From Punica granatum (Eukaryota > Streptophyta > Magnoliopsida > Myrtales > Lythraceae): a stretch of 64,000 bases of DNA. A program made the translations under genes and the position numbers. Below the pieces are notes generated by a model. The model had not been told where the DNA came from, made no database searches, and was given only the letters and a program-made list of their open reading frames with translations. The stretch is taken from contig NC_045134.1 in the NCBI RefSeq assembly GCF_007655135.1, positions 8,080,982-8,144,981 of the forward strand. The letters run 5' to 3'. Below, piece by piece: positions 24,101 to 35,862 of this stretch. Each line of letters opens with the position of its first letter. Within the stretch, counting starts at the first letter, position 1.

Positions 24101-24180
24101 TAAGATTTAATTACAAATTTTAGCTAAACAAATCCCGCCACCGTTGTTACAGTGTTCCTAAGATTAATTTATAATTAATT
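21176..24180. other. AT-rich gene-free stretch
   Basis: No supportable gene. Contents include a (TA)n run at 22,852-22,875, a shorter one at about 23,311-23,323, and about 310 bp at 22,935-23,245 resembling the 5557-5862 MITE (the 'attcaacaacacaat' motif and AT-rich composition) but with badly decayed ends. The ORF at 21,544-21,825 has no recognisable motif. Confidence 0.6.
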
Positions 24181-24189
24181 ATCTGCTCG

Positions 24190-24425
24190 GTGCGTTTAGA
24201 TTGCTGAGCTCCGTTGCGCGAGCTTGTGAGTTGTGACCTGAGCGGGAGCATTAAAGTGGTGGGACGTGGTTTGGGTTTATTGGGCCGGGTCCGTCGGGGC
24301 TATCCACTGGCCTGCCCGTGCTAAGCCGAGAGCGGGCCGCGTGAACCGGACGAAAGCCTGGGTCGTGCGGCCCCTAAGTGGAGGGGTGCCTGCGAAAATG
24401 GGCCGGAGCCACTCGGGCCCACCAT
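24190..24425. other. GC-rich island in AT-rich DNA, unidentified
   Basis: About 240 bp rich in G+C, with several TGGGCC/GGCCCA motifs (for example 'ttattgggccggg', 'aaaatgggccgg', 'cactcgggcccacc'). It has no long ORF and no inverted partner that I can find. It could be a promoter-like fragment or part of a transposon; identity unknown. Confidence 0.5.
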
Positions 24426-24978
24426 GACCCAATGGGCTAAATTCAACTGAACTATCACTTTTTTATTTTCCTTTTTTTTTCACACTTCTTTTCATACTAC
24501 AGAATATCTATTTACATCAATTTAGCCATTTCAAAAGGATTCATCAATCGGTTTTCCCTGTACTTATATCAAATTTATATACAGGATTGTTCCATTACAT
24601 TAGGACTTGGTTGTTATTTTATTATACTATGACAATCACCTTCAATTGCTTTGAATTGGTGCTGCTAAAAAATTAAAAATCTTTTTCATGCAAAGCACGG
24701 GTTCTTGTCGAGTTAATATATAATTCTAGCTCGAACATCAATCTATCTGACCACAAAGTGTTTTCAATTTTTTTTACACTACCTCTTGCCTTTGACCAAC
24801 TTGAGCAAATCACTCTAATATGTACCAACCGGCTATTGTAACCACTTTGTGTAAGAATCTATCGATGAATTATCTTCGTTTCTTTATAATTTTGATAAGA
24901 ATGTATCGATGAACTTTGTATCCTATACAGAATAAATTATATAGTTACATTTTCTAAAAATTAATTCTTTGAGTAATA

Positions 24979-25200
24979 AAAACCCGAGGAAACCTTTGCA
25001 CGCCTCCGTTACCCTTTGGGAGGCCTACGCCCCATAGAAACTGTCTACCTGAGACTGTCCCTTGGCCCGTAGGTCTTGACACAAGGTTAGAATTCTAGCT
25101 CTTCCAGAGTGGTATCTCACTGATGGCTCGGGTCCCCCCGGAAGGAGGCCTTCTTCGCCTTCCACCTAAGCTGCGCAGGAAAGGCCCAAAGCCAATCCAA
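24979..25200 (-). pseudogene. Nuclear copy of plastid 23S rRNA fragment (NUPT)
   Basis: Read on the minus strand, the segment matches a conserved stretch of chloroplast 23S rRNA as I remember it: 'cagcttaggtggaaggcgaa', 'gagccatcagtgagatacca', 'gacagtctcaggtagacag', 'tttctatggggcgtaggcct' and 'ggaggcgtgcaaaggtttcc' in the correct order. Only about 220 bases are present and both sides return abruptly to AT-rich nuclear sequence, so this is a non-functional plastid-to-nucleus transfer. No other plastid gene is adjacent. Confidence 0.88.
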
Positions 25201-25444
25201 CTAAAAAACTAAAAAAATCATATAAATTAATGACAGGAGAAGAAATGGGACAGAAATGTGAATAAGGACTATTGGGATTTAATAAGAATTAGTGGAAGAG
25301 GAACCTGGCAAGAAGAATTTCATAGTGGATAAATAATGTCAATGATTAAAGAGGTCTAAGAATCTCTCTAATAAATTTACCTTTTAAATTCATTTGTAAT
25401 TTCAAACTTCATTTAGGAAAAAAATACAATTTCCTAAAATTACA

Positions 25445-26125
25445 TATCTATACAGGACCGAGCCTAAATACATATCTTCCGTTAATGAGCTAGATTCGAT
25501 TTGATATTAGACTGAACCGAAGTGTACTAGTTCAATCAAATAAAAAACAATTTATTTACTTTAAAAAATAATAAACAAACATCAAATGTTATCTTCTAGT
25601 TGTACACTCCCAATTAAACAAGAACTACATCCTTTATATAAAGAAAAATTCAATCTCGTTAAATTGAGAAAATTTTGAGAAAAGCCAGAACTCATCCGTG
25701 AAATTCTCTATAGATAGACATCCTCACATAATATATACATATTATATTAACAAAAGAAAATATTTTATAAGATAAACAATCCTGTTATATATATCTTAAT
25801 TACTAGTCTTGCTAGAAATTTCTAAGAATTTTTTCTATTCTTGCTATGATATTTTGATATTTTATTAACAGTCCATTTATCGCTTTTGGAAAATTTTTCT
25901 TACAATATAGCGAGAGTGAATTTTTATTTCAACTTAAAGAGATTTGATTCTTGTTCAATTGGGAGTGTACGAACACAAGATAACATTTAGTTTTTGCATA
26001 TTATTTGTTAATTACTTAAATCATTTTTATTTTATTTAACTAGTACATTTCGATTCGGCTTAATATCGGTGCGGATCCGACTAGTCCACAGGTGAGACCG
26101 AGTGTCGACGGGAAGATACGTGGTA
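25445..26125. mobile_element. Foldback/TIR element, about 0.7 kb
   Basis: The left arm (about 25,445-25,675) and right arm (about 25,895-26,125) are imperfect inverted copies. Examples are 'tgtacactcccaatt' with 'caattgggagtgtac', 'atcaaatgttatctt' with 'aagataacatttag', and 'gaagtgtactagttcaat' with 'aactagtacatttcga'. The loop is about 220 bp of AT-rich DNA with no transposase ORF. Target duplication not resolved by eye. Confidence 0.7.
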
Positions 26126-27900
26126 AAAAATATCAGTAGTCAAAATATAAGGGGTAAATCTTAAGGTAAAATAATATTGGACACGTGTACAGCCAGTATA
26201 TTACATAAAGGGATCTAACGGTCAAGAATAAAACGACCGTGATGGTTGTTTTTGCTAGCCAATCGTGGTAAAATCTCCAATCTTGAAGAAAAAAAACTAT
26301 TATCTTGATGATATATGTGCATGTATTAAATGCAAATAAATAGTGATGCAATTATTAATATATATAAAATATGTGTGCATGAATTAAATGCAAATAAATA
26401 GTGATACAATATATATATATATATATGTATCTCAACAATAAATGGGGGTATAAAGGTAATTTTCAAAATAGTAAAAGGTCATAAATGTAAATGTCTAAAT
26501 ACTAAGAATTATTAGTAAACAAATATAAATATTATTATAGAAATAAAGAATTATTTAGCTTTTCTTAATTAATTTTAATAATCATTATCAACCTCTTAAA
26601 ATTTAACTTAAGTTAATCTCTCACCGAAATGATTAGTCATTTTATCTAAAATTATTCAAATTTACAAAAATTGGTATATGAAATGTGAGTAAGAAAAAGA
26701 CAATTGCGAATACCTAATATATAATTTTTATAGACTATGATTATTAATTTTTCTTTCAAAAGTTAGGAAATTTTGTATTTTTTTGGATTTTACTATTACT
26801 TTTTATAAGTTGAATTGATAATTGAGATAATGCATATGAAATATTTTTCATGAATGATTTGCTTATGAGCTCTTAAATTAATTTTCTCTTGCATGAGTAT
26901 GAAACTTATTGTATTAACATTTATATAGTATAAACAATCTTTGTATATATTGATAAACTGTAAATCAATATAATAATTTATAGTATCTAATATTTCATAA
27001 TAAATTCCATCGTTTCCATTAAAGTGTATGTGCATATATTTTCTTTTAATTCTACATATCTAAAATATAATGTATATAATTACTAAATCTTAAAAAAATA
27101 AGTTCATCTAGTTAACACATTCCTTCATATATTATTTTCTTTACTTCAACTAGAAATAATTAGGGAAAAAGCAGTTTTGGTCCTCAATCTTTGGCGTTTT
27201 TCCCCCAAGCCCCTGAATCAGCAAAGATTTTAAAGTTGAGATCTATAATTTTTTCGAGTCTTCTAATTTTTCATGAATAAATCTAGAGTTTTTATGTTTT
27301 AACTTTTGTAATATTATTTATAATAAGCACGAAGTTTCAAATTTTAATTTTGAATAAGTATGCCACAAGAAATGTATTTCCTGGATGTCTATTTGGCAGT
27401 TTCTCCTTTTTTCTTTTTTCTTTTTAATTTTAATTTTACAAATAAATATTATCATAAGATATGATAATTTTCTGGATATATTTTTGAAATTTCAATTCTT
27501 CAAACAAATATAATCGGATAAGATTTGGTTTATCTATAAAATAAAAATTTTATTTGACATTTTGATTTCGCACATATATATATTGATAAGATATGGTAAT
27601 CTATAAAATATGTCCAGAAATTTTGATTATCCAAACAAATATGTATTATCTAATAAGATACATCTGCTTGCTAAATATTTTTTAAATTTTTATTGATCCT
27701 TCTATCTAGATTTTTTTTTCAGTTTTTAATTATAATAATATTTATTAAGCACGAACATTTAAAATTTAAATTTTGAATGAGTATTTTCTGATAAATTTAA
27801 TCTAGAAGATATTTTTAGAATACTTTTTGTATTGAAATTAGAAGATATGCTAGATATGTCATATCTGTTATTTTGTAGGATTGGAGTTGGTCTATCACTT
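26126..27900. other. AT-rich gene-free stretch upstream of the AAA-ATPase gene
   Basis: Contains a direct duplication of about 60 bp ('attaaatgcaaataaatag' at about 26,324 and 26,383) and an (AT)n run near 26,409-26,425. No gene seen. Confidence 0.6.
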
Positions 27901-27904
27901 CCAT

Positions 27905-27912
27905 TATAAATA
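27905..27912 (+). promoter_or_regulatory. Likely TATA box of the AAA-ATPase gene
   Basis: TATAAATA lies 63 bases before the ATG at 27,975 in an otherwise suitable leader. A start site about 30 bases downstream would leave a short 5' UTR of about 35-40 bases. Confidence 0.55.
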
Positions 27913-27974
27913 AAGCAGTAACATGAACAGACTCTCAACTTCGGAAAATACTTTTACTTGCCGCCACAGGAGAC

Positions 27975-30131
27975 ATGTTGCCTGGTAATGTCATGGAGAT
28001 CATGGCCTCCCCGTCGTCCCTCTTCTCGGCCTACGCCTCCTTCAGCGGGTCCATGATGCTCGTTCGCACCATGGTCAACGATATCATTCCCCGTCCGGTC
28101 CAGGCCTACCTCTGGCAGGCCATCCGCCGTCTCTTCAAGGCCAATCCCCCTGTCCAGGAGCACCTGACACTCGTGGTGGAGGAATACTTCCATGGCCAGA
28201 ATGAGATATTCGATGCTGCTGAGATCTACCTCAGGTCCAAGATTGATGCCAACACCGACCGCCTCAAGATCTCCAAGAGCTCCGATGAGGGCGTCCTGGT
28301 CAGCTTCGCAAAGGACGAGACCATACTTGACACCTTCGACGGGGTCGAGCTCGAGTGGAAGTTCGTCACTGTCACCACCCCCCACCAGCGCCGCGGGTCC
28401 TATGACGAAGGGGAGGAATCTCAGGAACAGTACTTCGAGCTGAGCTTCGATAAGAAGCACAAGGACAAGATTATCGGGTCGTATGTGCCTTTTGTGATCG
28501 AGAAGTCGAGCGAAATAAAAGGCAAAGAGAAGATCTTGAAGATGTTCACATGTGGGGGTTACGGCCGCTCTTGGAGTTCGGTTGATCTCCAACACCCTTC
28601 AACCTTTGACACTCTGGCCATGGAGCCGGAGCAGAAGAAGGCTGTCATGAACGATCTAGACAGGTCAATCCTGGCATATGTTAATTCCAATTCACCCTAC
28701 TGGATACCGATTTGGCGATCTCGATTAATACACATCTTTTTCTTATTTATTTATTTTTTTCCTTTTGATCCCGCACAGGTTCTTGGGTCGGAGAGAGTTC
28801 TACAAGCGTGTCGGGCGGGCCTGGAAGCGAGGGTACTTGTTGTACGGCCCACCTGGAACGGGCAAGTCGAGTCTAGTGGCTGCTATGGCGAACTACCTCA
28901 AGTTCAACGTGTATGATCTCCAGCTATCAAACATAAGGAGCGACTCGCAGTTAAGGGAACTGCTGCTTGAAACCGGGAACAGTTCGATCCTTGTGATCGA
29001 GGACATCGACTGCAGCATCGACCTTCCGGAGCGATCAGCGCCCACTCAGAAGGATCCCAGGTCTGAGGTCAGTGGAAAATCCAATTATGTAGTGTTAGTT
29101 GAGAACCATTCGCAAATTAATGATTGACATGGTCTTGCCGAAAATAAGAGAATTTTTTTTCAGATTATCCAAAAGTTCAAACACTTAGTTTGAGGCAGGG
29201 GAAGAATTTATTGTTTTGATATTTAGAATTTCTTATTCTAGATTTAATGATTAAAATTAGATTCTCTTATGATCGGGAGACCTTAGCAGACCAATCCATC
29301 TCGAATATGAATTGGTCATTGCACTTTCGAATATCAAGTAACATAGACCGGGAAAAAAAATATTCAAATTGGATGGAAAAATGATAATCAAATAAATAAA
29401 ACTAAATAAGTGAATTGTTTTTTAATATCAAAATAGATTCTAATCGATTTTATTTTTTTTGCCACAGATTCTAGTCATATTGGATTGATAATTATAAAAC
29501 TTTTCTCATTAATTCTAATTAGGTCTTGCTCATATTTATAACTAATCAAAAGAAACTTCGAAACGGCACAGTTTCAGCGGAAATCAATGAACTTTGAATA
29601 CTTAATTCCATTATTTGATATTCAACAGCATTTAGCATGTGATGATTTTCCTTCATTTTGCCTGCGTTTGTCTCCTTGCAGCTGACATTATCAGGGCTTT
29701 TGAATTTCATCGATGGGTTGTGGTCAAGCTGCGGAGACGAGAGGATAATAGTATTCACAACAAACCACGTAGAGAAGCTCGACCCAGCCCTGCTTCGACC
29801 GGGCCGCATGGACATGCACATCCACATGTCCTACTGCATGTACCACAGCTTCAAGCTCTTGGCAGCAAACTACCTCGGGATCCCCGATACCGATGACGAG
29901 AACCATTGCCATCGGCGTGTCTTCACAGAGATCAAGAGCCTATTGGCAAAGACCCAGGTGACCCCAGCAGAGGTTGCGGAGGAGCTCATGAAGAGTGAGG
30001 ACCCTCATGTTGCCCTCGATGGGCTTGTGAAGCTGCTCAAGCAGAAGAAAAGGGAAACGCCAACGGATGGGAAATTGGAGACTGTTGAAGAGATTGAGGA
30101 CCAACTAAAAGAAAAGCTGAAAATTGAATAA
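27975..30131 (+). CDS. BCS1-like AAA-ATPase (AATP1/HSR4-type), three exons, 475 aa
   Basis: Plant BCS1-like AAA-ATPases are membrane-anchored ATP-driven remodelling proteins of mitochondria or ER, often induced by stress or pathogens. Exons 27,975-28,663, 28,779-29,067 and 29,682-30,131 join in phase (689+289+450 nt). Residues 16-40 form the N-terminal anchor and start of the AAA-associated domain, which covers about 30-130 (VVEEYFHGQNEIFDAAEIYL). The AAA core follows: Walker A GPPGTGKSS at about 253-261, Walker B ILVIEDIDCSID at about 300-310, then FTTNHVEKLDPALLRPGRMD with the family's sensor and arginine region. The C-terminus is Lys/Glu-rich. Exon 1 is markedly GC-rich against its AT-rich surroundings, as is usual for this family. 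Length fits (about 470-510 aa). The linker after Walker B is short but ends cleanly at a GAG|GTCAGT donor. Substrate unknown. Confidence 0.93.
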
Positions 30132-30293
30132 CAAAATAGTATCTTTTCTATTTTTTCCCTTCTTTTTATGAAGTGTTTCATCTTATTGGTTGAGACTAGT
30201 CAATACACATGTCATGAAGTATTTTAACGTATATATAGAGAATTTAGTGTAATTTGCTTTTGTCGTCATTATCTGTTTTTACATCCTTCCCCT

Positions 30294-30737
30294 TCATTTC
30301 TTCCTCTTCTTTCCTTTTCTTATCTTCCTCCTCTTCTTTTCTTCCAACTCTTCTTGAATCTTCTTGGCCTTGAGTTCCTCATTTTCTTTATTCTTCGCCT
30401 TGAGGAACTCGATCATGTCCCTAAATGCGTGGTTGGGCTCGTCCCTGCCCTTTAGAAGCTGCTCTGCCACTTCTACTGGCGTGATCTCTGCGGCACGGAC
30501 GAGATCCTCGGTCTCCCTGGACAAGATGTGGTCCTTCACTCCTAGATAATTGGCGGTGAGGAGCTTGAACCTGCACGGGGTGCAGGATGACATGTGGACA
30601 TGGACGTCCATCCTTCCGGGCCGTAGCAGGGCAGTGTCGAACTTCTCCTTGTAGTTCGTCGTGAATACGATTATCCTCTCATCCTCGCAGCTCGACCATA
30701 ACTCATCTATGAAATTGAGCAAGCCAAAAAGTGTCAC
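30294..30737 (-). pseudogene. Orphan terminal exon of a second BCS1-like AAA-ATPase
   Basis: From a good acceptor ('ccacaacag', minus strand) at 30,738, an open frame encodes the end of an AAA core (GLLNFIDELWSSCEDERIIV, FTTNYKEKFDTALLRPGRMD) and a very Lys/Glu-rich tail, ending at 30,294. It matches exon 3 of the gene at 27,975-30,131 and lies tail-to-tail with it, about 160 bp away. No Walker A or AAA-associated exon is found in the 440 bp before the Copia element or in the 1.5 kb beyond it. GLWSSC has become ELWSSC. It is most likely a partial inverted duplication rather than a working gene. Confidence 0.8.
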
Positions 30738-31172
30738 CTGTTGTGGAGTTGAGAGTGTATCAATTAATAACAATCGGAAGTAAAGTGTCGCATTTCAAAT
30801 TTGTGGGGTCACTCACACATGACCACGACGGGAGGGACGAATGTTCCAAAATTTTTATCCAAATTTAATTGAATTTGCTCGGACCGACGCCCACGCCCTA
30901 TCTAAAGTCTGAAGTTTGGATTTATGTAAGAGATTACTAAAGTCCAACAACATGATAATACTTGTCAATGGAGATGTTCAATTCATGTATCATTGCTGAG
31001 CCCTAATAATAAAGCTTGCAGACGAAGGTATTGCATAGATGAAACTTCGAAGAAAGTCAGTCCCAGTCTTCAGAGCAAAAATAAATCAATAATAAAGGAA
31101 AGCCGTGCGCAATCTACACGAAACAACTGTTCTTGCGGTAACTCCGAAGGAAAGCCTTTACATTTACTCTCC

Positions 31173-31177
31173 ACAGT
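31173..31177 (+). repeat. Copia target site duplication, left copy (ACAGT)
   Basis: ACAGT directly precedes the 5' LTR and recurs at 36,512-36,516 directly after the 3' LTR. Five bases is the expected Copia duplication, so both element ends are original. Confidence 0.95.
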
Positions 31178-31824
31178 TGTTGGGTATCCCTCCAATTTGG
31201 AGGAAGTTGGGCTCAAATTGTATTGAGCTTTTTATCGGGCTTTAATAGGCCCAAGAACCCACTATTGTTAGGGTTTATTTTTCAGAAAACCAGTTGAGGA
31301 ATATGGCAACAGATCAGCACAGAATAACAGAGAAGAACAGAGCAGAATTCGGATCAACAGGAGCAGCGCGCAGCTGGAGATCAAACCTCGATCGGGACGT
31401 CAAACGAACTCCGATTGGGACGAAATTTTGATAGCAGCTTCACAACACGTGGGGCTAAGTTCTGAACGGTCAGAATTTCTATTCGAGCTCTGTAAGTGCT
31501 GTTTCAGCTGACTTTGTGAACCACCCGGTGTGGGTGACGAATTTAGTGTTTGGGTGATCCAAGAGAGTGTTTCTCTTGAGTTTGGTGATCCAAGGGTTTA
31601 CCCTTGATGAAAGACATTGTATAACCTTCATTCATAGTGGATCGTTGATTCGGAGTTGGTCCCGTGGTTTTTCCCCACATCGGGGTTTTCCACGTAAAAT
31701 TCTTGGTGTTCTTTTAGTTTACTGCTTGTTGGTTGATTTGATTAGCTCCTATCTCGATTACACTAGTAGGGGAGGAAGATTAATCGCTGTGTTATTGTTT
31801 GGTTGAGTACATCCCTTCCCAACA
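31178..31824 (+). repeat. 5' LTR of the Copia element
   Basis: 647 bp, beginning 'tgttgggtatccc' and ending 'cccttcccaaca'. Two bases shorter than the 3' LTR because of one TA indel near 31,621. Confidence 0.95.
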
Positions 31825-31826
31825 AG

Positions 31827-31837
31827 TGGTATCAGAG
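31827..31837 (+). promoter_or_regulatory. Primer-binding site (initiator Met-tRNA type)
   Basis: 'tggtatcagag' starts two bases after the 5' LTR, the usual Copia minus-strand primer site. Confidence 0.9.
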
Positions 31838-31867
31838 ACTCGGGTTAGAGAAGTTTGAGTTTTTTCG

Positions 31868-34800
31868 GTGTTTTTCGAGATGAAGGAGTCTACAGGATCT
31901 ATGTTCAAGTTGAATGCAACCAACTACTCTATATGGAAGTCTCGGATGGAGGATCTTCTATTTTGCAGGGATTTGTACGATCCCATTGAAGGGGATTCCG
32001 CGAAACTCAAAGATAAGGATGACAAGGCTTGGGAACGCACAAATCGGAAGACTATTGGTTTGATTCGGCAGTGGATAGACAATAGTATTTATCATCATGT
32101 TGCTCAGGAGACAAATGCGAAAGCTTTGTGGGATAAATTGACAAATCTCTACGCGAGGAAGACTCCGCAAAATAAGGCCTTTCTCGTGAAGAAGCTGGTT
32201 CATCTTCGTTACCAGGATGGAGGTGATATGGCTGTGCACATGAGTAATTTCCAGGATATTATTAACCAGTTGACGAACCTGGAGATAATATTACCCGATG
32301 AGTTGCAGGCTTGTCTACTTTTAGGGACTCTACCAGATAATTGGGACACACGTGTGGTTGCATTAAGCAATTCTGCGCCAAACGGGAAGCTATCGTTGGC
32401 CACGGTGACAGACAGTTTATTTAATGAGGAGACTAGAAGGAAAGGCACGGGAATTTCCATTCAGTCTGAAGCTTTGGTTACTGAACAACGAGGGAGAAGT
32501 CAAAGCAGAAATTTCTCTTCCAAGCATAGTAATTCACGTGGCAAATCGAGGGGTAGATCAAAGTCGAAGATGAGAAAAAGGGTCACTTGCTATCATTGTG
32601 GAAAAGAGGGACACTACAAAAGGGAGTGTAGAGCTCCGAAGAAAAATCAGAATGGCAACGGTGAGAGCAAGAAGGAAGAAGGCACTACAGCAGTGGCATC
32701 TGATGGAGAGACCTACATCGTTTGTGATGAAGCCTATGTGAATTTCACGTGTCAGGACTCTACCTGGGTTGCAGATACAGGTGCCTCGTTTCATGTCACT
32801 CCTCATCGAGATTTCTTCTTATCTTATACTACCGGGGACTATGGTTATGTGAGAATGGGGAATGGACAGTCATGCAAGATTGTCGGTATTGGTGATATCT
32901 GTCTAGAAACCGAGCTTGGCTGCAAGTTGCTTCTGAAGAAGGTGAGGTATGTTCCAGAAATTTGCCTTAACCTAATCTCGACGGGTCAGCTTGATGATGA
33001 AGGCTACAATAACGAATTTAGCAATGGGAGATGGAAGCTCTCCAAGGGTTCGTTGATTGTGGCACGGGGTCAGAAAACCGACACTCTCTACAGGCTGCGT
33101 GCCAGGCACAATTCCGGTCAGGTTAATGTTACTGAGAATTATCCTATCGAGCTATGGCACAGGAGACTTGGGCATATCAGCGAGAAAAGTATTCAAATTC
33201 TTGCTAGAAAGCAGTTTTTGCCTGTTAAAGGTATGCACTTGAGCACTTATGATCACTGTTTAGCTGGTAAGCAGAGGAGAGTTTCTTTTGTTAGAAGTCG
33301 TCCCTCTAAATGCGATCATATACTTGATCTTGTGCATACTGATGTTTGTTTCATGTCGGACAGATCTCTTGGTGGTGCTCTCTATTTTGTGACCTTTATA
33401 GATGATCACACTAGGAAGGTTTGGGCTTACCCTATGAGAACTAAAGATCAGGTGACTGAGATTTTCAAGATTTCCATGTAGCAGTGGAAAGAGAAACGGG
33501 CATGAAGCTGAAATGTGTCAGAGCTGATAATGGTGGTGAGTATAGGGGTCCTTTCGAGAACTACTGCAGAACTCACGGTATCAAACTTAAGAAGACGGTA
33601 CCGAAGACACCACAGCAGAACGGGCTTGCAGAGAGGATGAACCGCACACTTGTTGAGAGAGTTCGTTGTATGCTTTCTCAGGCGAAACTGTCTAAGTCTT
33701 TCTGGGGCGAGGCAATGAGGTCAGCGGTTGATCTTATTAATCTTACACCGTCAGTTGCATTTGATGGAGATGTACCCCAGCAGGTGTGGACCGGCAAGAA
33801 AGTATCATACAAGCATCTCAGAGTCTTCGGGTGCAGGGCATCTGTTCACATTCCTCGAGATGAAAGATCAAAACTTGATGCCAAGGCAAAACAGTGCATT
33901 TTTTTGGGTTATGCACATGAAGAGTTCGGGTACAGGTTTTGGGACCCTGATAGCAAGAAGATCATCAGGAGCAGGGATGGTGTCTTTTTTGAGGACCAGA
34001 CAATCGAGGATTTGCAAAAGTTAGAGAAGGCCAGAGTAGGCAATCCTCACGAGATCTCTATTCCTGTACCGGTTGATGTAGAGCATCCAGTGGAAGAGGT
34101 ACCTGGTGAGTATGAAGAAACCACGACTGGGGGTGAGATTCCTCAGGTAGATGATGATGTGACTACGGATGATATAGGCTCGTAGTTACAGTTAGAGCCT
34201 GCAGATCTACCTAGACGATCTGATAGAATAAGACGACCATCTACAAGATATCCGCCTCATGAGTATGTGCTACTGACTGACGAGGGAGAACCTGAGTGCT
34301 ATGGTGAAGCTGTGGCACATGAGCACAAGGAGCACTGGTTGAAGGCGATGAATGAAGAGATGAACTCCTTGTCTGAAAATCACACGTATGACCTAGTGAA
34401 GCTACCGCAAGGTAAGAGAGCATTGAAGAACAAATGGGTCTACAGGTTGAAGACAGAGAACTCGCGACCTCGATACAAAGCTCGACTGGTAGTGAAAGGT
34501 TTCAACCAGAAGAAAGGAGTTGACTTCGAGGAGATCTTCTCGCCTGTTGTCAAGATGTCATCGATCCGAGTTGTTCTCACACTGGCAGCAAGTCTGAATT
34601 TGGAGATCAAGCAGCTCGATGTAAAAACAGCTTTCTTGCATGGTGACTTGGAGGAAGAAATATATATGGAGCAGCCTGAAGGATTCCGAGTTAAAGGTAA
34701 GGAGCATTTGGTGTGCAGGTTGAGGAAGAGCTTGTATGGGCTTAAGTAAGCACCTCGGCAGTGGTACAAAAAGTTTGACTCTTTCATGTTGAGCCATGGC

Positions 34801-35847
34801 TACACACGGACAACTTCAGATCATTGTGTGTTCGTGAAACAATTCTCGGATGGTGATTTTATCATTTTACTGTTATATGTGGATGATATGCTACTTGTTG
34901 GTCATGATATGAGCAAGATTGCAGAGATCAAGAAAGAGCTCAGCAAGTCCTTTGCCATGAAGGATTTGGGACCGGCAAAGCAGATCCTTGGGATGCATAT
35001 TTCTTGTGACAGATCAAGTGGAAAAATTTGGCTTTCTCAAGAGAAGTATATCGAGAAGATTTTGGATCTGTTCAACATGGGTAATGCTAAACCAGTTTCA
35101 TCACCACTTGCTTCTCATTTCAAACTTAGCTCGAAACAATGTCCTACAAGTGAGAAGGAGAAAGAAGAGATGAAGAAAGTTCCTTACTCTTCAGCTGTAG
35201 GAAGTTTAATGTATGCCATGGTCTGTACAAGGCCAGATATTGCTCATTCTATTGGTGTGGTTAGTCGTTTTCTCTCCAATCCGGGGAAAGAGTATTGGAA
35301 TGCAGTTAAGTGGATCCTGAGGTATCTCAGAGGAACATCCAAGGTGTGTTTACACTTTGGCACTGGTAAGTCGGAGTTAGTGGGCTACACGGATGCGGAT
35401 ATGGCAGGAGATATCGATTCCCGAAAATCCACTTCGGGACACTTGATGACTTTTGCAGGGGGAGCTATCTCATGGCAATCAAGGCTTCAAAAGTGCGTCG
35501 CTTTGTCTACAACGGAAGCCGAATACATTGCGGTGACCGAAGGTTGCAATGAGATGTTGTGGTTGCAAAAGTTTTTGCAGGAGTTGAGCTTGAAGCAAGA
35601 AAGGTATGTTCTACACTGTGATAGTCAAAGCGCTATTCATCTTTGCAAGAATCCCACTTTCCATTCGAGGTCGAAACATATCGATATCAAGTTTCATTGG
35701 ATTAGAGATGTGTTGGAGTCCAAGCTGGTGAAGCTAGACAAAGTGCACACTGATGAGAATGGAGCTGATATGATGAAAAAACCTCTCGCTAGGGAGAAAC
35801 TTCATGTTTGCCGAAGTATAGCCGGTATGCTCGAAGCCTCCAAATAG
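31868..35847 (+). pseudogene. Copia gag-pol polyprotein with one frameshift and two stop codons
   Basis: Four open segments: 31,868-33,481, 33,484-34,185, 34,267-34,749 and 34,786-35,847. The first has the gag region, a zinc knuckle (CYHCGKEGHYKREC), the protease motif WVADTGAS and the GAG-pre-integrase HRRLGH region. The second has the integrase core (DNGGEYRG, PQQNGLAERMNRT). The third starts the reverse transcriptase (NKWVYRLK, LDVKTAFLHGDLEEEIYMEQ). The fourth has the YVDDML catalytic box and RNase H (DSQSAIHL, STTEAEY). A one-base frame change occurs near 33,465-33,481 inside integrase. In-frame stops are TAG at 34,183-34,185 and TAA at 34,747-34,749, the latter inside the conserved SLYGLK region. 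The element could only move with proteins supplied in trans. Confidence 0.93.
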
Positions 35848-35862
35848 TCGGGAGGGGGAGTT

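Noticed and set aside
27954..28595. 213-codon minus-strand ORF
   Set aside because: Antisense shadow of the GC-rich first exon of the AAA-ATPase gene; no motif of its own.
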